Shown one piece after another: positions 1 through 6,290 of a DNA stretch of 7,708 nt; within the stretch, counting starts at the first letter, position 1; every line of letters begins with the position of its first letter. The position numbers were made by a program, and so were the translations under genes. The stretch is from Promethearchaeia archaeon (lineage in GTDB: Archaea; Asgardarchaeota; Lokiarchaeia; Sigyniarchaeales; SOKP01), in the NCBI GenBank assembly GCA_029856295.1, contig JAHQWS010000094.1, positions 1 through 7,708 on the forward strand, written 5' to 3'. The notes below the pieces were generated by a model. That model was given only the letters and a program-made list of their open reading frames with translations, made no database searches and was not told the origin of the DNA.

Positions 1-247
1 AATTATACTTTGGATCATTATTATGTGAGTTGATAAGTCTTTTATTTAATAAATCACAGGAACCTTCCTCACATTGACCGCAATGATTCAAATTCTTTTC
101 TTCATGACAGCAGATTCGTATCTTGCATTCCCATTTTGATTTTCTTTTTTGTTTTCTTTCTTCTGATCTGCATCCTAAGCATGTACCTTTATGATAAGAG
201 GGACATGCTCCGCAATAGAGTCCACAATAAGTAATCATCTCAGTCAT
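1..247 (-). CDS. DUF3795-like Cys-rich protein, C-terminus cut by window edge
   Basis: The minus-strand frame starts with ATG at 247-245 and stays open for 82 codons to the window edge. It begins MTEMITYCGLYCGACP and has 11 cysteines, at residues 8, 12, 15, 23, 26, 41, 46, 47, 56, 59 and 64. The spacing C-G-L-x-C-x-x-C-P, then C-x-x-C, then the K-I-R-x-C and C-x-x-C-x4-C groups is the layout I know from DUF3795 proteins, small probable metal-binding proteins of unknown function that are common in archaea and anaerobes. The visible end (N-D-P-K-Y-N) also resembles the segment after the Cys core in that family. A second ATG at codon 4 could be the start; there is no clear ribosome binding site, only AAGATTAAGA upstream. 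It is divergent from the GH4 gene. The family call is by eye; the function is unknown. Confidence 0.75.
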   Translation of the reverse strand, partial: MTEMITYCGLYCGACPSYHKGTCLGCRSEERKQKRKSKWECKIRICCHEEKNLNHCGQCEEGSCDLLNKRLINSHNNDPKYN

Positions 248-440
248 TATTATCTTAATCTTTTAAGAGCAATATTATTTAAAAATTTTCTGATTATTGA
301 ATGTATCTTGATGATTTCTTAAGTTGTTCTTCTGCAACTTTTATTATTGACTCTATTATATCAGGAACTATTTTAATTATGATTATATGAAAAGCAATAA
401 AATTTAAAAGTTTTGATTAAATCCTTAGTTGTAGTTAATT
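248..440. other. Divergent intergenic region, no convincing gene
   Basis: This AT-rich stretch lies between the divergent DUF3795-like and GH4-like genes. On the minus strand TTTTTAAATAATA, near 271-287, could be a TATA element for the DUF3795-like gene. A minus-strand frame of about 40 codons ending at 294 has an amphipathic helix-like sequence but no start codon, so I do not call it a gene. Confidence 0.4.
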
Positions 441-535
441 ATAAGCAATAATCAACTCTCAATAAAAAGGTTAAAATAAAAAAGAATAACATTTTACTAA
501 TAAAAATTTATAGAAACAAAAGAATTAAAGGCGAA
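441..535 (+). promoter_or_regulatory. Conserved promoter/leader block of GH4 copy 1
   Basis: These 95 bases align without gaps to 4540-4634 upstream of the second GH4 copy, with about 11 mismatches. The last 32 bases (504-535 and 4603-4634) are identical. The block holds two candidate archaeal TATA elements, GGTTAAAATAAA at 469-480 and AAATTTATAG at 504-513, and a weak purine-rich AAAGG (527-531) six bases before the ATG at 538. The shared CAACTCTC at 453-460 could be a regulator site. Conservation at least as strong as in the coding region suggests that control of both copies was kept; the exact promoter and start point are inferred. Confidence 0.5.
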
Positions 536-537
536 TG

Positions 538-1899
538 ATGAAAATGACTGATAAGAAAATCTCTATTCTTGGAGCAGGAACTCCTTTTATGCCCTCCTTA
601 ATTTATGCGGCAACAGAAAAAAAGGAAGCGCTGAAAGGGAGCGAATTCTGTTTAATGGATATAAATCCCGATTCACTGCCTAAATTAGCTAAACTAGGAG
701 AAGTGTTAGCAGAAAGAGTAAATGCAGACTTTAAGTTCAGTTATACTACTAATGCCAAGGAGGCGCTGGAAGGTTCGGACTTTATTCTGCCAAGCTATAG
801 GGTCGGTGGACGTGAGCATATGTTGTATGACATAAAAATTCCGACTAAACATGGGATCGCCGGAGATGAAACCACTGGACCCGGAGGTACGTTTATGGCT
901 CAATGCACTATTCCAACAACTTTAAATTACTGTGAAATGATAAAGGACTTGTGTCCCGATGCGTGGATTATCAGCTACATAAATCCAGCTAGTCATGTCG
1001 CCGATGCAGTGTGGAGAAAAACAAACCTTAGATATATACCTGTTTGCGACTGCGTTGCTGGTAATATTATGCTATTTCTCCCGAGAATCCTTGAAAAACC
1101 TCCCCTCAATAGAAAACATACGATAAGCGACGATTACGAACCACGCTCGATTGGATTAAATCATTTTACTTGGCTCGTAGATTTGAAAGTAGATGGAGTA
1201 GATGGTTATTCGCTTTTTAAAGAAAAGTTATTACAAAAGATAAAATCTGGAGAAGCTTTCAAAATTTTAGGTCAGTTTCCTTGGATGCCGTTGGACTTTG
1301 GATTAGGATTTAAGTTCCTTGAGTTATACAGTGTTTGGAGTACAAGTTCATCTCATATTACCCCCTACTGGGAACATGAAAGAACCTTAAACGAAAGAAG
1401 TAGAGACCCTCTTTGGGAAGACACAATTTTCGGTTGGACGGAAAAGCGTTGGAATTTCGTGGAAAAGGTCCTAAATGGAATAAATTACGAGGATTACCCT
1501 GAAGAGTATTGCTTCAACCCTTTTCATGCAAGACAAGCTATTGGTGTTCTTTCTAGCATTGTAGCGGATGAAGGAAGGGAGTGGGGAGGCATTCTATTTC
1601 GCAATAAAGGAACAATTTCGAATCTTCCAGAAGATACAGTTGTTGAGGGACATGCAATTGTCGACAAAAAGGGGATAACTCCCATAAATGTAGGAGATTT
1701 GCCTAAACCATTTATAGGAATTTCACGGCAGGTGATAGAATGGCAGGAGCTAAGCGTTGATGCAGCTCTTAATGGCGATAAAGATTTACTATATCAAGCC
1801 ATCCTAGCCTGTCCCTACGTCATTGATACTATTCCTGCAAAAAAAATAATGGAGGAGTTATTGGTTGCTCACTCCGAATTCATGCCCCAATTTAAATAA
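538..1899 (+). CDS. GH4-like NAD-dependent glycosidase, intact copy
   Basis: The predicted product has 453 residues, a normal length for glycoside hydrolase family 4 (alpha-galactosidase, 6-phospho-glucosidase and alpha-glucuronidase types), cytosolic enzymes that cleave by transient NAD-dependent oxidation at C3 with a divalent metal. Visible elements are the Rossmann loop G-A-G-T-P-F-M-P-S-L-I (12-22), Asp41 ending strand 2, R-V-G-G-R (88-92), the D-E-T-T-G-P-G-G block (110-117), N-P (149-150), the probable metal ligands Cys170 (in P-V-C-D) and His209 (in G-L-N-H-F-T-W), and H-I-T-P-Y (273-277). Departures from the usual family are S-Y-I-N-P where N-Y-T/S-N-P is typical, P-V-C for G-x-C, and Cys123 where an Arg is common, so substrate specificity cannot be named. 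The start at 538 is preferred over the ATG at 535 because the second copy has AAG at 535's place and ATG at 538's. It is a paralogue of 4637-5998, about 89% identical in protein. Confidence 0.88.
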   Translation: MKMTDKKISILGAGTPFMPSLIYAATEKKEALKGSEFCLMDINPDSLPKLAKLGEVLAERVNADFKFSYTTNAKEALEGSDFILPSYRVGGREHMLYDIKIPTKHGIAGDETTGPGGTFMAQCTIPTTLNYCEMIKDLCPDAWIISYINPASHVADAVWRKTNLRYIPVCDCVAGNIMLFLPRILEKPPLNRKHTISDDYEPRSIGLNHFTWLVDLKVDGVDGYSLFKEKLLQKIKSGEAFKILGQFPWMPLDFGLGFKFLELYSVWSTSSSHITPYWEHERTLNERSRDPLWEDTIFGWTEKRWNFVEKVLNGINYEDYPEEYCFNPFHARQAIGVLSSIVADEGREWGGILFRNKGTISNLPEDTVVEGHAIVDKKGITPINVGDLPKPFIGISRQVIEWQELSVDAALNGDKDLLYQAILACPYVIDTIPAKKIMEELLVAHSEFMPQFK

Positions 1900-2057
1900 A
1901 ATTTTAGTAAAATAGCCAAACTGATGAAAATTCAAAAGAGATAGAATGAAGAAATTATTTCTTTAAATCACTTCAAAATGTCGAAAAATCAATAAATTTT
2001 TCAATAGAGAGAATTTAATGAACTTAACACCCAATTATAAAATAAAATGATCTAATT

Positions 2058-2834
2058 ATGATAACGTGGATTTTGGGTTCAATCCTTATTATTTGGTGTT
2101 TGTATAAAAGGTTCGCTAAGGATGCCTATGTTGAAGGATATCCACTTGGAATGCCCCGTGGTTCAATTCGAGCATTAATCGCGATTTTAGTGGTTGCGTT
2201 TCCTTTCAGTTATTTAATTGGAGGCCAGGAGATACCTAGTGCGGTTACCAGCGCGATATTCATATTAGTTGCTTTCTATTTCGAGGCAAGAAAAGGTAAA
2301 AAAGAGGAGCTTTTAGAATTTATTGATGATGTGCGATATCCTGACAAACCAAAGGAAAAAGTGATATATCCTCTCTATTTGCCGAAGTTTTCTGTAAGAA
2401 TCATGTTAGTATCAATGCTAGTATTGATATTGGTTATTAACGCATACGGACCAAATGTCCCTTTTGAAACAACGAATACATTAGAAGATATCTTGATGAT
2501 AATCAGTTTTTTTATCCTTGGCTCGATTTTCAAAAAGATTGTTAATATCCAGGAAGATAAAAGGAGTAAGAGACTTATAAATATGAAATTGGCAGAAGAC
2601 TCTTCAATTTCTAATGAAAGAGTAATTGAGTATATATCTTCTCAGGACAAAAGTTGGTTAAAGAAAAAAGGTAGAAATTGTCATTCTATAATCACATTAA
2701 TAGCTATTATTATTGCATTGATCCTATACACGATCGAGATCGATTATGAGATTTTAACCTTGTTATTCTATGCTTTCACTTTACGTACAACCTTATTCCT
2801 CTTTATTAACATTTATTATGGTTTCAGAGATTAA
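2058..2834 (+). CDS. Polytopic membrane protein with repeated P-[RK]-x-S-[IV]-R motif
   Basis: This 258-residue protein has about seven hydrophobic segments, near residues 2-16, 38-54, 59-75, 112-129, 142-158, 209-226 and 230-254. Before segment 2 lies L-G-M-P-R-G-S-I-R-A-L-I (30-41), and before segment 4 lies L-P-K-F-S-V-R (108-114). The two helix pairs therefore look like an internal duplication, each ending in a basic stretch (A-R-K-G-K-K and F-K-K-I). A charged cytosolic loop of about 45 residues (160-206) precedes the last helix pair. I have a general memory of archaeal membrane proteins with a similar proline-basic-Gly-Ser-x-Arg motif, but no known function. No Shine-Dalgarno precedes the ATG at 2058; an AT box (TTATAAAATAAA, about 2035-2046) lies some 20 bases upstream, consistent with a leaderless or very short leader mRNA. 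It is separated from the GH4 gene by 158 bases and followed by a T-rich tract. Confidence 0.8.
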   Translation: MITWILGSILIIWCLYKRFAKDAYVEGYPLGMPRGSIRALIAILVVAFPFSYLIGGQEIPSAVTSAIFILVAFYFEARKGKKEELLEFIDDVRYPDKPKEKVIYPLYLPKFSVRIMLVSMLVLILVINAYGPNVPFETTNTLEDILMIISFFILGSIFKKIVNIQEDKRSKRLINMKLAEDSSISNERVIEYISSQDKSWLKKKGRNCHSIITLIAIIIALILYTIEIDYEILTLLFYAFTLRTTLFLFINIYYGFRD

Positions 2835-2853
2835 CTTCTTCAGTTTATTAATT

Positions 2854-2890
2854 GTTTTAATTATTTTCTTATTTTTTTTTATTTTCTTCT
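2854..2890 (+). terminator. T-rich archaeal-type terminator
   Basis: A run of mostly T (ATTTTCTTATTTTTTTTTATTTTCTT type) begins about 20 bases after the stop of the membrane-protein gene. Archaeal RNA polymerase terminates at such T tracts without needing a hairpin, and I see no stem-loop here. Confidence 0.5.
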
Positions 2891-2932
2891 CAAAATTTGG
2901 CATAAAGGGAATATTAACTTACAAAATTGTAA

Positions 2933-3106
2933 AGCGTTAGTTGTGGAGTTAATTTAATAGCTTGTGAAACTAGTGTAATAATTGAAGTAACTGATAATGG
3001 AAAAACTACGTTTTATTTCTTGGTATTATGCCCAATGCTTTTTAGATTGTTTTTGATAGGGGGGATACTCATAGGATTTGGCATTAACATAAGAGAAAAG
3101 ATTTAA
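2933..3106 (+). pseudogene. Possible remnant of a small membrane-protein gene, no start codon
   Basis: A 57-codon open frame has a protein-like composition: a polar part with V-I-I-E-V-T-D-N-G-K-T-T, then a hydrophobic segment (F-Y-F-L-V-L-C-P-M-L-F), then R-L-F-L-I-G-G-I-L-I-G-F-G and a basic end (N-I-R-E-K-I). It looks like the end of a small membrane protein. There is no ATG, GTG or TTG in frame before the hydrophobic part; the frame opens after a TAA at 2930-2932. It is therefore either an eroded gene or chance. It fills most of the 340-base gap between the two membrane-protein genes, where I see no other gene. Confidence 0.25.
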
Positions 3107-3115
3107 ATTAATAAA
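3100..3115 (+). promoter_or_regulatory. Candidate BRE/TATA for the small membrane-protein gene
   Basis: GATTTAAATTAATAAA, preceded by the purine-rich AGAGAAAA, fits an archaeal TATA box with an upstream BRE. Transcription would begin about 25 bases later, giving a leader of roughly 45 bases that contains the Shine-Dalgarno at 3163-3167. A second box, TATAAATAA (about 3147-3155), is too close to leave that Shine-Dalgarno in the mRNA. Confidence 0.35.
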
Positions 3116-3176
3116 TTGCATATTTTTTACTTGCTATTTTTTTTGCTATAAATAATCAAAAAGAGGTTTAAAAATA

Positions 3177-3359
3177 ATGAGAACAACTCCACCAAAATCA
3201 ATTACATTATATCTCTCTATTATTATCGGAATAGTAGGGATAATATTAGGACTTGCAGGTTTAGGAATGGGTTCAGCTATATTTATTTTTATTGGTTTAA
3301 TCGTGACTGCTGTTGCTTGGATAATTCTAGTCCTAAGTGTAAAAATAGAAGGATTATGA
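3177..3359 (+). CDS. Small two-helix membrane protein (60 aa)
   Basis: The 60-residue product begins MRTTPPKSITLYLS and has two hydrophobic helices, about residues 10-30 and 33-54, with a Gly-rich turn (G-L-A-G-L-G-M-G) and a short basic/acidic end (K-I-E-G-L). The start M-R-T-x-P-P-K-S-[IV]-T is one I associate with small archaeal membrane proteins of unknown function; this is recall, not a search. A clear Shine-Dalgarno GAGGT (3163-3167) sits nine bases before the ATG, the best ribosome binding site in the window and good support for a real gene. It ends in TGA, followed two codons later by TAA in frame. It is convergent with the aldo/keto reductase gene on the other strand, with a T-rich tract between them. 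Confidence 0.72.
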   Translation: MRTTPPKSITLYLSIIIGIVGIILGLAGLGMGSAIFIFIGLIVTAVAWIILVLSVKIEGL

Positions 3360-3392
3360 ATATAATTATGGTTGATTTTTGACTTACTCAGC

Positions 3393-3423
3393 CTTTTTTT
3401 TTATTACTCTTTTCTCATCATCT
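3393..3423 (+). terminator. T-rich terminator after the small membrane gene
   Basis: CCTTTTTTTTTATTACTCTT and the following T-rich bases begin about 33 bases after the small gene's stop, between two convergent genes. It is a plausible archaeal T-tract terminator for the plus-strand transcript. No hairpin is evident. Confidence 0.45.
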
Positions 3424-3448
3424 TTATTAAAGATACAACAAAATATTG

Positions 3449-4342
3449 TTATATTTTATCACCTGGAAATAATGGTTGCATTTTAAGGTCTCTTGCCATA
3501 GTAATAACTTTTTCCTGTTCATCATTACTGAGTTTCTTATACCGTTTTACGGCATCAAAAATTAAAGGCCATAGCCTTACATCGCACGGTAGCGAATAAG
3601 TTGTTACCCCTTCTTGAGATAAAGTAAACCATACGGCTTGATCGACTAGGTCTTGAGTATCCAGAGGTTCATACCATGTGCTATACTTATTTTTACCCCT
3701 ATTTTCGCCGCGTCGAGTCTCGCCTTCCCATCTTCCCTTGGAAATAGCTTTTATAGCAGTTACACCGATATTTTTCTTTAGTGCTATTTGAAGAACCGGT
3801 CTAAAGTCGTTCACAGGGTTAGGATTTACCATTGCACCGGCGTATACGGGAATAAGAATCGTGTCAAAATCATCAGATAACTCGAGAGCTTTCTGCAATA
3901 CTCTCACATCCTCATGAGCAGTAATCCCAATATGTTTGATTAACCCTGTTTCTTTAGCCTCCTTAAAAGCTTCCATGGCTCCGTTCTCGCCTAAAATCTG
4001 ATTTAATTCATCTATAGAAGCCACAGCATGAAACTGGTACAAATCAAAATGCGTAGTGCCCAGCCGTTCCAATGAACGATTAAGTTGCCTCAACGCACCT
4101 TTTTTATTTCTTTTTAACGTTTTTTCTGCCAAAAAAAATTGGTTCCTATACTTCATCCATGGGTTGAGCCTTACTTCTGCCTGTCCGTATGTCGGGGCAA
4201 CATCAATCATATTAACTCCGTTATCCATCGCAAGTTTTACAGCCTTATCTGCTTCTTCTTGATCAACCCATCCGGGTCCACAACCCCCCAATGCTACAAA
4301 TGAAACCTTTGTACCAGTTCTTCCAAAAATACGAGTTTCCAT
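3449..4342 (-). CDS. Aldo/keto reductase
   Basis: The 297-residue protein is a full-length NAD(P)H-dependent aldo/keto reductase of the (beta/alpha)8-barrel type. It opens with M-E-T-R-x-F-G-R-T-G-x-K-V-S, the usual N-terminal hairpin of this family. All four catalytic residues are visible: Asp47 (in M-I-D-V-A-P-T-Y-G), Tyr52, Lys74 (in L-A-E-K-T) and His105 (in L-Y-Q-F-H-A). Later landmarks are G-L-I-K-H-I-G-I-T (strand 5 region) and I-G-V-T-A-I-K-A (strand 7 region). There is no C-terminal ferredoxin-type Cys cluster, so it is the plain form. The substrate cannot be read from sequence; its place between two GH4-like genes suggests a sugar or sugar ketone, which is inference. It has its own AT-rich upstream region and no clear Shine-Dalgarno. 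It is transcribed toward the small membrane gene and away from GH4 copy 2. Confidence 0.9.
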   Translation of the reverse strand: METRIFGRTGTKVSFVALGGCGPGWVDQEEADKAVKLAMDNGVNMIDVAPTYGQAEVRLNPWMKYRNQFFLAEKTLKRNKKGALRQLNRSLERLGTTHFDLYQFHAVASIDELNQILGENGAMEAFKEAKETGLIKHIGITAHEDVRVLQKALELSDDFDTILIPVYAGAMVNPNPVNDFRPVLQIALKKNIGVTAIKAISKGRWEGETRRGENRGKNKYSTWYEPLDTQDLVDQAVWFTLSQEGVTTYSLPCDVRLWPLIFDAVKRYKKLSNDEQEKVITMARDLKMQPLFPGDKI

Positions 4343-4539
4343 TTAAATCAATTTTTATATTATTTTGAAATTTAATATTTGAATCTTAATTTTCCCTCTT
4401 TTTAAAAATATCTCTAATAATAATTTAGTTTACAAGTTTTTTACGCGTTCAAGGTTTTTAAATTAGTTTTTGAAAAAACAAACTGCTTACAAATACATAC
4501 AAGAAATCAGATAGAACTAAATATCCCTTATTCTTTATT

Positions 4540-4634
4540 ATGAGCAATGTTCAACTCTCGACAAAAAGGTTAAAACAATATAGAATAATTTTTTACTAAT
4601 ATAAATTTATAGAAACAAAAGAATTAAAGGCGAA
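4540..4634 (+). promoter_or_regulatory. Conserved promoter/leader block of GH4 copy 2
   Basis: This is the counterpart of 441-535, including CAACTCTC (4552-4559), the GGTTAAAACAAT box (4568-4579), AAATTTATAG (4603-4612) and AAAGG (4626-4630) before the ATG at 4637. The 32 bases 4603-4634 are identical to copy 1. An intact promoter and leader on an interrupted gene argue that the gene is, or was until recently, expressed. The remaining sequence between the aldo/keto reductase start and this block (4343-4539) is AT-rich with no gene. Confidence 0.5.
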
Positions 4635-4636
4635 AG

Positions 4637-5998
4637 ATGAAATTGACCGATAGAAAAATTTGTATTCTAGGCGCAGGGACTCCTTTTATGCTCTCCTTAA
4701 TTTATGCGGCAACAGAAAATAAAGAAGATCTGAAAGGGAGCGAATTTTGTTTAATGGATTTAAATCCCGAAACACTGCCTACGCTAGCTAAACTAGGAGA
4801 AGAATTAGCCGAAAGAGTAAATGCAGACTTTAAGTTCAGTTTTACTACTGATGCCAAGGAGGCGCTGGAAGGTTCGGACTTTATTCTACCAAGCTATAGG
4901 GTCGGTGGACGTGAGCATATGTTGTATGACATCAAAATTCCGACCAAGCATGGTATCGCTGGAGATGAAACCACTGGACCCGGAGGTACGTTTATGGCTC
5001 AATGCACTATTCCAACAACTTTAGAATACTGTGAAATGATAAAAGATTTGTGCCCTGATGCATGGATTATAAGCTACATTAATCCTGCTAGTCTCGTGGC
5101 CGATGCAGTGTGGAAAAAGACTAATCTTCGTTACATTCCCGTGTGTGACTGAGTTGCCGGCAATATTATGTTATTTATTCCTAGAATACTTGAAAAACCA
5201 CCCTTAAATAGAAAGCACACGATAAGCGAAGATTACGAACCGCGTTCGATTGGATTAAATCATTTTTCGTGAATTGTTGATTTGAAACTAGATGGAAAAG
5301 ATGGTTATTCTCTTTTTAAAGAAAAATTAACACAAAAGATCAAATCTGGAGAAGCGTTTAAAATTTTTACTCAGTTTCCTTGGATGCCATTGGATTTTGG
5401 ATTAGGATTCAAATTTCTTGAGCTATACGATGTTTGGAGCACAAGTTCACCACATATTACTCCATATTGGGAACACGGAAGAACCTTAAATGAAAGAAGT
5501 AGAGATCCATTATGGGAAGATACAATATTTGGGTGGACTGAAAAGCGTTGGAAATTTGTGGAAATGGTGCTTAGTGGAATGAGTTATGAGGACTACCCCG
5601 AAGAATATTGCTTTAATCCCTTCCATGCGAGACAAGCAATCGGTGTGCTTGTTAGTATTGCTGCAGATGAAAGAAGGGAGTGGGGAGGCATTTTATTCCG
5701 CAATCCGGGTACAATTTCGAATCTTCCGGAAGGTGCTGTTGTTGAGGGACATGCGATTGTCGATAAAAAAGGAATCACTCCTATAAATGTAGGAGATTTG
5801 CCTAAACCATTTATAGGAATAATAAGACAGGTGATAGAATGGCAGGAGTTGAGCGTTGATGCCGCTCTTACCGGTGATAAAGATATTTTATACCAAGCAC
5901 TCCTCGCATGTCCCTATGTTGTTGACACAAATCCTGCAAAAAAAATAATGAATGAATTATTAATTGCGCATGCGGAATTTATGCCCCAATTCAAATGA
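4637..5998 (+). pseudogene. GH4-like paralogue interrupted by two in-frame TGA codons
   Basis: This copy aligns to 538-1899 over all 453 codons plus the stop with no indel, and about 89% of residues match; many codons differ only at the third base. Two in-frame stops break it. TGA at 5150-5152 replaces Cys172 (TGC in copy 1), two residues after the probable metal ligand Cys170. TGA at 5270-5272 replaces Trp212 (TGG), three residues after the metal ligand His209. All other landmarks (Rossmann loop, D-E-T-T-G-P-G-G, N149-P150, H-I-T-P-Y) are kept, including those downstream of both stops. Terminated products would be 171 residues or start internally; neither could be an active GH4 enzyme. The simplest reading is a very young pseudogene. 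The alternative is UGA readthrough or recoding, supported by the lack of indels and the conserved upstream block. The final stop is also TGA (TAA in copy 1). A local stretch (4811-5024) is far more similar to copy 1 than the rest. Confidence 0.8.
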
Positions 5999-6035
5999 AA
6001 TTTTTGCAATTAATTTACAATTTTCTAGTTTTCTA

Positions 6036-6242
6036 AAATTTAAAATCGCAATTTATGATCGGCTCGAACCGGAAGGTCATCAGCCTGAAGAGGGTAAATT
6101 TCACGTACTTTATACAATTGGAGATATTTATTTTTATAATCTTAGAGATTATGAGCAAGCTCTGGCAATTTATAACCATTTACTTGAACTTAGCTTGAAA
6201 TGGGCCTTAAAGGAATTCGCACAGGAATTGTTCTTTATTTAA
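6036..6242 (+). pseudogene. TPR-protein fragment lacking its start
   Basis: The frame ending at TAA 6240-6242 reads K-F-K-I-A-I-Y-D-R-L-E-P-E-G followed by a unit with the tetratricopeptide pattern: L-Y-T-I-G-D-I-Y, then D-Y-E-Q-A-L-A-I-Y-N-H-L-L-E-L. A partial repeat precedes this one complete unit. No ATG, GTG or TTG lies in frame before the TPR part within the intergenic DNA. The only upstream starts (TTG 5964, ATG 5970) lie inside the end of the GH4 copy in another frame and encode a segment unlike TPR. I read it as the tail of a lost TPR gene joined next to the GH4 duplicate, though a short coupled protein is not fully excluded. Confidence 0.5.
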
Positions 6243-6290
6243 ATAACCAAAATTCAAATTATACTATAATAAAATTGAGATTTTGATGGG

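Noticed and set aside
294..417. Minus-strand frame of about 40 codons ending at 294 with an amphipathic helix-like sequence (P-D-I-I-E-S-I-I-K-V-A-E-E-Q-L-K-K)
   Set aside because: It has no ATG, GTG or TTG start and is short; it could be the tail of a lost gene but chance cannot be excluded in AT-rich DNA.
535..537. ATG at 535 as the start of GH4 copy 1
   Set aside because: The aligned codon in copy 2 is AAG, while the ATG at 538 is conserved; the added Met also crowds the AAAGG motif.
3372..3599. Plus-strand open frame over the 3' end of the aldo/keto reductase
   Set aside because: It lies mostly antisense to a clear enzyme gene, starts in a T-rich tract that makes it appear hydrophobic, and has no ribosome binding site.
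4056..4262. Plus-strand open frame inside the aldo/keto reductase
   Set aside because: It is an antisense shadow of the enzyme gene with low-complexity Ser/Leu/Phe composition.
4637..5998. Genome-wide reading of TGA as Trp, which would make GH4 copy 2 a normal gene
   Set aside because: About 20 Trp codons in GH4 copy 1, the aldo/keto reductase and the membrane protein are all TGG, which is unlikely in so AT-rich a genome if TGA coded Trp. TGA also ends GH4 copy 2 exactly where copy 1 has TAA. The first TGA would also turn Cys172 into Trp.
5282..5998. Independent 238-residue gene starting at an internal ATT/ATG-like codon of GH4 copy 2
   Set aside because: The segment is simply the C-terminal half of the GH4 fold in the same frame as the rest; it has no promoter or Shine-Dalgarno of its own and lacks the NAD domain.
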